Of a DNA stretch of 64,000 bases, positions 16,995 to 24,828 are shown piece after piece. The notes under the pieces were generated by a model. It searched no databases, was not told where the DNA came from, and saw only the letters and a list, made by a program, of their open reading frames with translations. This DNA is from Bacteroidales bacterium (GTDB lineage Bacteria > Bacteroidota > Bacteroidia > Bacteroidales > Salinivirgaceae), in assembly GCA_012519055.1 (NCBI GenBank), contig JAAYQU010000016.1, forward strand, positions 44,611 to 108,610, read 5' to 3'. Numbering within the stretch: position 1 is the stretch's first letter; the number at the start of each line of letters is the position of its first letter. The translations under genes and the position numbers were made by a program.

Positions 16995-17987
16995 TTACTG
17001 CAACATTGCTTCAATGCCATTGGTGTAAAACACTTCGTATTCTTGTGATTTTTCTCCTACAATAAAATAAGCCTCCAACGAATCAGTACTTTCTACTATT
17101 CGGAGCGATGCTTCATATCCCAACACCATGAAAGCTGTGGCATAAGCATCAGCGGTCATACAGTCTGGTGCCCAAACTGTTACACTAAGTAAATCTTGTT
17201 GTACGGGATATCCAGTTTTGGGGTTAATCGTATGTGCGTATCGTTTGCCGTCTTTTATGTAAAATTGCCTGTAATTTCCACTGGTTGCAATTGAACCATA
17301 ATTGAGGTGTAATATGGCTTGTAGTTCTCTGTCGTTATTAACAACGTGACTATCAGTTGGTTTATCGATACCTATTTTCCATCTCAGGCTGTCGGGATTG
17401 GAGCCTTTAACACGTACTTCTCCTCCTATCTCTACCATATATCGTGTAATGCCTTGTGATTCAAGAAATTGTCCTACACGATCAACGGAAAATCCTTTTG
17501 CGATTGCACTTGCATCGAGTTTAATACCACTATGTTTTTTTACAATGGAGGAGCCTGAACGACTGACTTTTTCGAAGCCTACGAAATTCATAATAGAGTC
17601 TATCGATTCTTGGGGATCCTCAAACCCTTTATCATAGCCAAATCCCCATGCATTTACCAACGGAGCTACGGTCATATCAAAAGCCCCTGACGTAGCTTCC
17701 CAAACCTCTTTACCCTTATCAAAAACTTGTATAAAAAGTGAATCTAGTATAACTGAGTCTTCGTCATTATTTAACCGCGATATTATTGAATTTGGAGAAA
17801 ATGTTGACAGCGATTTATCTGTTTGATTTATAATCTGTTGTATTTCGTTTTGTAAATCATCTTTAAACAGGTAAGTTATATTATAAAACGTACCGTGAGC
17901 CATTCCTTTATTACGTTGCCACGTTTCATCAGATTGAGAACAACCTGAGAGTATAATCATCAAAACTAATACTACTATATTTTTCAT
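16995..17987 (-). CDS. apbE: FAD:protein FMN transferase (ApbE), lipoprotein
   Basis: A 330-residue protein with a lipoprotein signal (MIILSGCSQ, Cys 16). The mature part carries ApbE motifs: MAHGTFYNITY at the start of the domain, a STFSPNSIISRLN turn, KLDASAIAKGFSVDRV, YMVEIGGEVRVKG, ATSGNYRQFY, then HTINPKTGYPV and MTADAYATAFMVLG with the metal-binding Asp/Thr. ApbE transfers FMN from FAD to a Thr of Na+-pumping NADH dehydrogenase and RNF subunits, in the periplasm. Length fits the family (about 330). No RNF or NQR gene is in the window. It lies 15 bases downstream of murF, on the same strand. Confidence 0.92.
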   Translation of the reverse strand: MKNIVVLVLMIILSGCSQSDETWQRNKGMAHGTFYNITYLFKDDLQNEIQQIINQTDKSLSTFSPNSIISRLNNDEDSVILDSLFIQVFDKGKEVWEATSGAFDMTVAPLVNAWGFGYDKGFEDPQESIDSIMNFVGFEKVSRSGSSIVKKHSGIKLDASAIAKGFSVDRVGQFLESQGITRYMVEIGGEVRVKGSNPDSLRWKIGIDKPTDSHVVNNDRELQAILHLNYGSIATSGNYRQFYIKDGKRYAHTINPKTGYPVQQDLLSVTVWAPDCMTADAYATAFMVLGYEASLRIVESTDSLEAYFIVGEKSQEYEVFYTNGIEAMLQ

Positions 17988-18002
17988 ATATTAAAATTGG
18001 AT

Positions 18003-19331
18003 TTATAAATATGGTATTGCTTTTTCTAACATAATACCTCTCGAGCCTTTTACCAGTATTATGTGATTTTTAATAGGATTAGCTTCTAAGTATTTAATTA
18101 ACTCATAAACATTTGTAAAATACTTACCATATTTTTTACATCTTTTGCTGAACTCATTACCAACGAAATATACATCTGTCAATCCTGCCCTTTCAATTAT
18201 TTGCAATAAATACTCATGCTCAATATGGGAGTGTTCACCTAATTCGAGCATGTCACCTAATATCATTGCTTTATCACATTTATCTTTCCTAAATTTTGCA
18301 AAATCGGAAATTGCGTGTTTCATTGAAGTTGGATTAGCATTGTAACAATCGATTATTAATTTATTGTTGTCCGTTTTTACGTATTGTGATCTGTTGTTTT
18401 GAGGCACATAATTCTCAATAGCCTCCTTGATATAAATATCTTCAATTCCAAAAAAATCGCCAACGCAAATTGCTGCCAAAATATTTTCAAAATTGTATGA
18501 ACCTACTAAATTAGATTTGATATACTTGTTACTATCTGTCCATATTTTATCACTTGCCTGATTTACAGACGTCTCAACAGAAATCCACGCAAGTTCAACA
18601 TTGTCTGTGTTTTTAGTTAGTTTTCCTTGACAATGGGTAAATTTAGAAGCTCCATAATAAATCGTTTTCTTTGGCGGATTAAGATCTTCTAACACTTCGT
18701 TATCATAGTTGACAAAAGCTATACCATCACTATCATATAAGTATTGATAAAGTTCAGACTTTGCACGTGCAATATTTTCAAAAGATTCAAATGTCTCTAA
18801 ATGAGCCTTTCCAATATTTGTTATTATACCACAATTTGGTTTCACCATAGAGCAAAGAAAAGCTATTTCGCCTATGGCACTTGCTCCCATTTCGATAACA
18901 GCAATTTGATGCTCTTTTCTCAATTCCAGCAGAGAGATTGGAACACCTATGTGATTATTAAGGTTTCCTTTTGTATAATATACATTGTTTTTGGTTGATA
19001 AAACTGCTGCAACAAGCTCTTTTGTAGTTGTTTTTCCATTCGTTCCAGTTATAGCAATTATTGGAATATCAAAGTGATCACGATGATACGATGCTAAGTC
19101 CTGAAGAGTATTGAGCACACTATCTACCAAAATATATCGATCGTCAATTGCAACTTCGGGATTATCAACAACAGCATAAGCATTTGTTTTAAGTGCAGAT
19201 TCAGCAAAATTATTTCCGTCGAAATTTGGTCCTTTTAATGCAAAAAAAATCCCGTTTTGTCCGTCAATACGACTATCTGTATTGATCTTTGGATGATTTT
19301 CGAAAATTTTATAAAGGGAACGAATGGTCAT
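18003..19331 (-). CDS. murF: UDP-N-acetylmuramoyl-tripeptide--D-alanyl-D-alanine ligase
   Basis: A 442-residue cytoplasmic ligase that adds D-Ala-D-Ala to the UDP-MurNAc tripeptide in peptidoglycan synthesis. It has the Mur ligase order: an N-terminal UDP-binding domain, the ATP-binding GTNGKTT at residues 96-102, NNHIGVPISLLEL with EMGAS (the next Mur signature), GIITNIGKAHLE, and a C-terminal domain with IIDCYNANPTSM and AMILGDMLELG. The last two phrases are diagnostic of MurF rather than MurE. It precedes apbE on the strand. The start is the ATG at 19331. Confidence 0.93.
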   Translation of the reverse strand: MTIRSLYKIFENHPKINTDSRIDGQNGIFFALKGPNFDGNNFAESALKTNAYAVVDNPEVAIDDRYILVDSVLNTLQDLASYHRDHFDIPIIAITGTNGKTTTKELVAAVLSTKNNVYYTKGNLNNHIGVPISLLELRKEHQIAVIEMGASAIGEIAFLCSMVKPNCGIITNIGKAHLETFESFENIARAKSELYQYLYDSDGIAFVNYDNEVLEDLNPPKKTIYYGASKFTHCQGKLTKNTDNVELAWISVETSVNQASDKIWTDSNKYIKSNLVGSYNFENILAAICVGDFFGIEDIYIKEAIENYVPQNNRSQYVKTDNNKLIIDCYNANPTSMKHAISDFAKFRKDKCDKAMILGDMLELGEHSHIEHEYLLQIIERAGLTDVYFVGNEFSKRCKKYGKYFTNVYELIKYLEANPIKNHIILVKGSRGIMLEKAIPYL

Positions 19332-19368
19332 ATTATATTTTGGTTATTTTGTACCTTGTTTATTAATC

Positions 19369-19824
19369 CTAAGAGTCCTCTTCGTCTTCAAAAATTCCCA
19401 ACTGTATTTCTGTCAAAAAATCATTTTCAAACCATAGGATTAATCCTAAATCATAAAAGCTCAATAATGTTACAGTTGTATCCTGGTCTTCTTCAACTGT
19501 TTCTTCTTCAAAATCGGTTATGTTCATTTTGTTAAGAATTTGAACAACCTCCGACTTTGTTTTATCGATTAATCTCTCGCCATTCAAAAGAGCATCAGGA
19601 GAGCTTATAGCGATAGAATCTAAGCTGCTATCCAAGTTTTTTTCAAATGAGATCGAAAAGTCGTATTTGTCGTAGTGCCACGTCTCAACTGTTTCGCCAG
19701 AATATGTAAAATCTTCTATCTCATCGGGTTTCCCAGCAACGTTAACAACCTCGTCGCGTGTCATGCTAAAACGTAATTTTCCAAAGCCTTCACCCGGTAA
19801 AATTGTTACAAAATCGTTATTCAT
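19369..19824 (-). CDS. Protein of unknown function with an SmpA-like repeat
   Basis: A 151-residue acidic protein from the ATG at 19824; a longer frame from a GTG at 20004 adds a 60-residue segment with no clear merit. Residues 9-35 read LPGEGFGKLRFSMTRDEVVN and then VAGKPDEI, which resembles the SmpA/OmlA-type G-x-R-x-x-M-x-x-x-E-V-x-x-x-x-G-x-P motif, and a second copy-like segment follows (LIDKTKSEVVQIL). The protein has no signal peptide and is rich in Glu and Asp at the end. I do not know a function. It lies 37 bases upstream of murF on the same strand. Confidence 0.5.
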   Translation of the reverse strand: MNNDFVTILPGEGFGKLRFSMTRDEVVNVAGKPDEIEDFTYSGETVETWHYDKYDFSISFEKNLDSSLDSIAISSPDALLNGERLIDKTKSEVVQILNKMNITDFEEETVEEDQDTTVTLLSFYDLGLILWFENDFLTEIQLGIFEDEEDS

Positions 19825-20061
19825 AATTCTTCTGTTTTTATTTTTATTTACCAAGTCACAATTGTACGAAAAAAAGTTGTAGAACGACCCTTTTTCTACA
19901 ATAAATTTGACGATAGGCAAGATTAAATATACAACTGAACAACAACCATACCTTATAATGTATGTAGAAGTCCATTTTTTATCTTTTAAACAAAAACTTT
20001 CCACAATTTTAATTGTTCAAAGCACATGAAAGCATTAAATTCGCGCGAAAAATATGATTTT

Positions 20062-20958
20062 ATGAGAAATTTTGCAATTGCACTAAGCCTCATGCTGTTA
20101 GCTTCTTGCAATAATAATCAAAAAACTGACAAGCCAATTGTAACTGTTAGTTTATTAGCTCAAAAGTATTGGGTTGAACGCTTAGCTTTAGGTTTTGTCG
20201 AGGTTAACCCTATGTTAGTAGCTGGTTCAGATCACTCAACTTACGAGCCAGCACCTGAACAGATGCGAAAAATTTCAAAATCGGACATATATTTCAAAAT
20301 CGGGCATATTGATTTTGAATATGCGTGGATTCCTAAATTTATCAACTCAAATCCAAAGATGAGAGTTGTTGACCTTTCAGAAAAATTAAATTTAACGTTA
20401 GCAGACTCCTTTTGCTGTAAACACTCCCTCAACAACGAAAATCACGGACACAAACATACGTCTAGAATTGACCCTCATATTTGGCTAAATCCACCTATGG
20501 TAAAAGAGATGGTTATGATAATGGCTGATGAATTATGTAAACTCGTACCTGCAAGTGCCGACTCTATTAGAAAAAACGAGGAACTGTTTTTGAAAGAGAT
20601 TGACTCGTTGGACAATTATATAACTAAAAAATTATCCGGTTTTCAGAACAGAAAGTTTTTGCTTTTTCACCCTGCGCTGACTTGGTACGCACAGCAATAC
20701 AACTTACAACAAATTGTTATTGAGATTGATGGCAAAGAACCAAGTCCCTCTAAAATGAAAGATATTATAGACGAGATAAAAAAAGAGAACATTAAAGTTA
20801 TTTTAATCCAAAACGAGTTCCCTTTCGAAAGGGCTTCTGTTATTGCAAAAGAGACGAATGCAGAAATTGCTCAAATCAAACCATTAGACTACGACTGGTT
20901 AAGTATTATGTATGAAATAACAAATATTATAGAAAAGGCACTTAGAAAATCAGAATAA
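20062..20958 (+). CDS. znuA: Zinc/manganese ABC transporter substrate-binding lipoprotein
   Basis: A 298-residue protein from the ATG at 20062, which gives a clean lipoprotein signal (MLLASCNN, Cys 16); an in-frame ATG at 20026 would add 12 residues and bury it. It is a cluster A-I metal-binding protein: VSLLAQKYWVERL, DHSTYEPAPEQM (first metal His), a His-rich loop (CCKHSLNNENHGHKH), DPHIWLNPPMV (second His), FHPALTWYAQQYN (third His) and EIDGKEPSPSKM. The His-rich loop favours zinc. It binds the metal in the periplasm and passes it to the ZnuCB complex encoded next. Confidence 0.9.
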   Translation: MRNFAIALSLMLLASCNNNQKTDKPIVTVSLLAQKYWVERLALGFVEVNPMLVAGSDHSTYEPAPEQMRKISKSDIYFKIGHIDFEYAWIPKFINSNPKMRVVDLSEKLNLTLADSFCCKHSLNNENHGHKHTSRIDPHIWLNPPMVKEMVMIMADELCKLVPASADSIRKNEELFLKEIDSLDNYITKKLSGFQNRKFLLFHPALTWYAQQYNLQQIVIEIDGKEPSPSKMKDIIDEIKKENIKVILIQNEFPFERASVIAKETNAEIAQIKPLDYDWLSIMYEITNIIEKALRKSE

Positions 20959-20964
20959 TTTAAG

Positions 20965-21708
20965 ATGAATTTACCGTTACTTAGCATAAAGAAACTGACC
21001 GTTGGTTATAGTGAAAAACCGATATTATCGGGCATTAACCTTGATGTCTTTATAGACGATTTTATTGGTATTGTTGGACCCAACGGTGGAGGTAAAACCA
21101 CTCTTCTTAAAGCAATTGTGGGGTTAATAAAACCCATGGAGGGAGAAATAACTTTCAATACAAAAAAAACTATCGGATATTTGCCTCAAATGAACCAACA
21201 CGACAACAGATTCCCAATACCTGTTAACGAAGTGGTTTTGAGTGGACTGTTTGGTAACAAAGGCATTTTTAAACGATTTACAAAAGCCGATACAGAAAAG
21301 GCTGAATATTGGCTAGAATTTGCTGGTGTAAAAGAGTTTACCAAGAAAAAATTCGGTAGCCTGTCTGGAGGAGAACGCCAACGCGTCCTGCTTTGCCGAG
21401 CACTTATCAGCGACCCCGATTTGCTGATTTTAGACGAACCCAACACATTTGTTGACAATAAATTTGAAGGCGAACTATACGAACTGCTTAAGCAATTAAA
21501 TGAGACAAGGGCGATTATGGTTGTCTCGCACGATTTAGGAACTATTTCTGCCTATGTAAAAAGTATTGCATGCGTCAATCGAGATTTGCACCACCATAAA
21601 TCGAATATCATAACACAAAAGCAGTTAGAGTCGTACAACTGTCCAATTCAACTAATTACCCATGGGACTGTTCCTCATACAGTTCTTTTAAATCACGATG
21701 AGTTATGA
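20965..21708 (+). CDS. znuC: Zinc ABC transporter ATP-binding protein
   Basis: A 247-residue ATPase of the metal-importer class: Walker A GPNGGGKTT at 38-46, signature LSGGERQRVLLCRAL, and Walker B DLLILDEPNTFVD, where EPNTFVD replaces the more common EPTxGVD. It energises import by the permease encoded next. The start is 7 bases after the binding protein gene, and its stop overlaps the permease start by four bases (ATGA at 21705), so translation is probably coupled. Confidence 0.92.
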   Translation: MNLPLLSIKKLTVGYSEKPILSGINLDVFIDDFIGIVGPNGGGKTTLLKAIVGLIKPMEGEITFNTKKTIGYLPQMNQHDNRFPIPVNEVVLSGLFGNKGIFKRFTKADTEKAEYWLEFAGVKEFTKKKFGSLSGGERQRVLLCRALISDPDLLILDEPNTFVDNKFEGELYELLKQLNETRAIMVVSHDLGTISAYVKSIACVNRDLHHHKSNIITQKQLESYNCPIQLITHGTVPHTVLLNHDEL

Positions 21709-22517
21709 TTAGCGCAATTTTCGAATATCGTTTTCTACTACATGCTGTTATTGCCTCTATATTGTCTGGTGTGGTTTGTGGAATAATAGGAACCTATATA
21801 GTAACTAATCGGATAGTTTTTTTAAGTGGGGGAATAGCTCATGCATCATTTGGTGGATTGGGATTAGCATGGTACTTAAACTTTAATCCAATATTAGGAG
21901 CCGCAATGTTTTCAGTTATGACAGCATTGGGTATAGAGTTTTTTACTGACAAAACGCGAGTTAGAAACGATTCTATAATCGGGATATGGTGGTCGATGGG
22001 AATGGCTCTGGGTATCTTTTTTATATACCTTACTCCCGGATATACGCCAAATCTTATGAACTACCTTTTTGGCTCAATCTTAACCATTGAAACCTTAGAT
22101 TTATACTTAATTGGAGCATTGGCCCTTGTTACAATCACATTTTTTACAATATTTTACCGACCAATACTCTTTATTTCGTTCGATTCAGAATATGTAAAAA
22201 CACATAAAATACCTGTAGCACTGTTCAAATATATTCTGATGTCATTAGTAGCGTTAGCAATTGTTTTCTCAATGAAAATAGCTGGTATTGTGCTAATTAT
22301 ATCACTACTAACGATTCCACAAGCTATTGCAAATCAGATTACTAATAATTTTAAACACATTATGTTTTTGTCTATTCTTTTTGCTATTTTAGGATCTTTA
22401 CTTGGTTTAGCAATATCGTGGTATATCAATGTTCCATCTGGTGCAACCATAATTTTTTCGTTAATAATATTATTTGTATTAGTGAACATTGTTACTAAAT
22501 TAATTAGAAAATCTTGA
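21705..22517 (+). CDS. znuB: Zinc ABC transporter permease
   Basis: A 270-residue inner membrane protein of the ABC-3 type with about eight hydrophobic segments. Family marks include GGIAHASFGGLGL near residue 42, the motif region after it and GIVLIISLLTIPQAIANQ near residue 190, which corresponds to the coupling and pore part of ZnuB/MntB. Two copies would form the channel with ZnuC on the cytoplasmic side. The start overlaps the znuC stop by four bases. Confidence 0.92.
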   Translation: MISAIFEYRFLLHAVIASILSGVVCGIIGTYIVTNRIVFLSGGIAHASFGGLGLAWYLNFNPILGAAMFSVMTALGIEFFTDKTRVRNDSIIGIWWSMGMALGIFFIYLTPGYTPNLMNYLFGSILTIETLDLYLIGALALVTITFFTIFYRPILFISFDSEYVKTHKIPVALFKYILMSLVALAIVFSMKIAGIVLIISLLTIPQAIANQITNNFKHIMFLSILFAILGSLLGLAISWYINVPSGATIIFSLIILFVLVNIVTKLIRKS

Positions 22518-22519
22518 CT

Positions 22520-22527
22520 ACATTTGT
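22520..22527 (+). promoter_or_regulatory. Candidate -7 promoter motif before lpdA
   Basis: TACATTTG, an exact TAnnTTTG match, begins just after the znuB stop and 47 bases before the lpdA ATG, which suggests that lpdA has its own start of transcription. A TTG lies upstream, but at 28 bases the spacing is too long for a -33. Confidence 0.45.
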
Positions 22528-22566
22528 CTTTATCAAAATAATAGATAATCATAAAAACTTAATAAA

Positions 22567-23958
22567 ATGAAGTATCAAGTATTAGTAATTGGAAGCGGTC
22601 CGGGCGGATATGTGGCTGCTATCAGAGCATCACAATTGAACTTAAGTGTTGCTATAGTTGAACGCTCAGAGTTGGGCGGGATCTGCTTAAACTGGGGCTG
22701 TATCCCTACTAAATCTCTTTTAAAAAGTGGACAGGTGTTTGAATACGCAAAAAAATCTGCCGATTATGGAGTTGAAATAGACGGAGATATAAAACCAAAC
22801 CTACCAAAAATGGTTGAACGCAGTCGCGGAGTTGCAGCAAATATGAGTAAAGGTGTTCAGTTTTTGCTCAAGAAAAACAAAATAGATGTAATTCAAGGAT
22901 TTGGCAAACTTGCAGGAAACGGAAAAGTAGAAGTTACAGGCGAAGATGGCACAAAAACTATTATCGAGGCTGACCATATTATCCTTGCAACTGGCGCACG
23001 TTCGAAACAACTTCCAAATCTTCCGCAAGATGGTGTCAAAATTATTGGATACCGCAAAGCTTTAACTTTAGACAAACAACCCGAAAGCATGGTAGTTGTG
23101 GGCTCGGGAGCAATTGGTAGTGAATTTGCTTATTTTTACAGCTCTATTGGAACAAAGGTAACTTTGGTAGAATTCCTTCCTAACATTGTACCCAACGAAG
23201 ATGAAGAAGTGTCAAAACAACTAGGCAGATCATTTAAAAGAATGGGTATTGACGTAATGACCGATTCTTCGGTTGAAAAAGTTGATACATCAGGAAATTT
23301 GTGCATAGTCATCATAAAAACGCCAAAAGGAGAAAAAACTGTCGAAGCCGAGATTGTTCTTTCTGCAGTCGGCGTAACTCCAAATATTGAGAATATTGGG
23401 TTAGAGGAAAATGGAATAGTTCTCGAAAAAGGAAAGATAAAAGTCGATGAATATTACCGCACCAACGTTAAAGGTGTATATGCCATTGGCGATATTGTTC
23501 ATGGACCGGCTTTAGCGCACGTTTCATCTGCAGAAGCTATATGTTGTGTTGAAAAAATCGCAGGACTCTCGCCCGAACCAATCGACTATACAAATATTCC
23601 CGGCTGTACTTATACAACCCCAGAAGTAGCATCTGTTGGACTAACCGAGAAAAAAGCCATTGAGGCTGGATATGAAGTAAAAATCGGGAAGTTCCCATTT
23701 ACAGCATCAGGGAAGGCTAACTCTGCCGGCAACAACACAGGATTTGTAAAACTGATATTCGATGCCAAAAATGACAAACTACTTGGCGCACACATGATAG
23801 GACTTAATGTTACCGAAATGATTGCCGAATTAATAATAGCAAAAAAGCTCGACGCAACAGCAATAGATTTTATAAAATCAATTCACCCACACCCGACCAT
23901 GTCGGAGGCTGTTATGGAGGCTGCTGCTGCTGCACACGGCGAAGCAATACATACGTAA
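22567..23958 (+). CDS. lpdA: Dihydrolipoyl dehydrogenase
   Basis: A 463-residue flavoprotein of the pyridine nucleotide-disulfide family. FAD-binding GxGxxG at 9-14 (GSGPGG), redox-active CLNWGC (Cys 40 and Cys 45), NAD-binding GSGAIGSEFA, the FAD motif VKGVYAIGDIVHG and the dimer-interface active-site pair in HPHPTMSEA are all present. The enzyme reoxidises the lipoyl domains of pyruvate or 2-oxoacid dehydrogenase or the glycine cleavage system. No E1/E2 or glycine-cleavage gene is in the window. The full family length (about 465) is present. It ends 16 bases before a strong terminator. Confidence 0.95.
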   Translation: MKYQVLVIGSGPGGYVAAIRASQLNLSVAIVERSELGGICLNWGCIPTKSLLKSGQVFEYAKKSADYGVEIDGDIKPNLPKMVERSRGVAANMSKGVQFLLKKNKIDVIQGFGKLAGNGKVEVTGEDGTKTIIEADHIILATGARSKQLPNLPQDGVKIIGYRKALTLDKQPESMVVVGSGAIGSEFAYFYSSIGTKVTLVEFLPNIVPNEDEEVSKQLGRSFKRMGIDVMTDSSVEKVDTSGNLCIVIIKTPKGEKTVEAEIVLSAVGVTPNIENIGLEENGIVLEKGKIKVDEYYRTNVKGVYAIGDIVHGPALAHVSSAEAICCVEKIAGLSPEPIDYTNIPGCTYTTPEVASVGLTEKKAIEAGYEVKIGKFPFTASGKANSAGNNTGFVKLIFDAKNDKLLGAHMIGLNVTEMIAELIIAKKLDATAIDFIKSIHPHPTMSEAVMEAAAAAHGEAIHT

Positions 23959-23973
23959 ATCTTGTATAAAAAT

Positions 23974-24006
23974 AAAAACCGAGACCCTAAAAAGTCTCGG
24001 TTTTTT
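23974..24006 (+). terminator. Rho-independent terminator of lpdA
   Basis: The stem aaaaaccgagac / gtctcggttttt with an 8-base loop is followed by a T run. The symmetric A and T runs mean it can also serve the converging sigma factor gene on the minus strand. Confidence 0.92.
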
Positions 24007-24050
24007 CACTACATCTTTGTTTCCCTCAAACTCTCCCTATAAACACAATC

Positions 24051-24563
24051 TCAACTTCTTAAACTATATTCTTTTAACCTTGTCATTAATTTTCGACGTG
24101 CAATAAAAATTCTACTTTTAACAGAACCAATTGGGATATCCAATGCATCGGCTATCTCTTTATACTTATAGCCCTCTGTGTGCATATTAAAAGGAATCTT
24201 GTATTCATCGGAAAGTTCTGAAACAGCTTTTTGTATCTCCTTTACAGAATATGCACTATCAGGGTTCATTATTGCAGTCTCAATCTGCCTTTCCAAAAAC
24301 GTTGTGTCTTTATTGAAATCAAGATTTTTTGCCAATCGTGAGTTTTTGCGATAATTGTTAATAAAAATATTCCTCATAATAGTGAATGTCCAAGAAAGAA
24401 GATTGGTATTTTCAGCAAAGCTATCACGATAACGAAGTGCCTTATAAATTGTCTCTTGAAGCAAATCGCCCGCATCATCTTTGTTCATAGTTAAACTTAA
24501 AGCGTAACGCTCTAAACTACTTCGTAAATTACATAATTGAGCTTCAAACTCCGCGTGCGACAT
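24051..24563 (-). CDS. ECF-type RNA polymerase sigma factor
   Basis: A 170-residue protein from the ATG at 24563 (MSHAEFEAQL); a longer frame from a GTG at 24617 is not needed. It has sigma-70 region 2 (YALSLTMNKDDAGDLLQETI, then ALRYRDSF and LLSWTFTIMRNIFINNYRK) and region 4 (AVSELSDEYKIPFNMHTEGY, KYKEIADALDIPIGSVKSRI, FIARRKLMTRL). The start of the -10 recognition region and the helix-turn-helix are complete. No anti-sigma factor gene lies beside it, so it may act without one, as several Bacteroidetes RpoE-like factors do. It converges with lpdA at the shared terminator. Confidence 0.92.
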   Translation of the reverse strand: MSHAEFEAQLCNLRSSLERYALSLTMNKDDAGDLLQETIYKALRYRDSFAENTNLLSWTFTIMRNIFINNYRKNSRLAKNLDFNKDTTFLERQIETAIMNPDSAYSVKEIQKAVSELSDEYKIPFNMHTEGYKYKEIADALDIPIGSVKSRIFIARRKLMTRLKEYSLRS

Positions 24564-24828
24564 AACAATTGATTTTACACTATGTAAATATGCAAATAAA
24601 AATGCATTTATATACACGTATGTGCATCTAATTTTACATTACCCAATAAAAAAGTTATTTCTATTATACCATGTTACAATAATTTAATCTCAAAAGTAAA
24701 AATGAAATTGAAACGAATCACGGTTTTTTGTTAACTTAGCAATTTATATACAGAGATAAAAACAGACCTTAAAGAAACATTTTACAGAAAGATTATCAGC
24801 CAGTTAACTGTTTTACAACAAACTACTA

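Noticed and set aside
20004..20061. Longer N terminus for the 151-residue protein on the minus strand (GTG at 20004) and for znuA (ATG at 20026)
   Set aside because: The extra residues give no signal or motif; the internal ATGs give cleaner starts (a lipoprotein signal for znuA).
24618..24828. RNA gene or promoter in the gap between sigma factor and AddB-like gene
   Set aside because: No TAnnTTTG motif with correct spacing and no hairpin; only AT-rich sequence.
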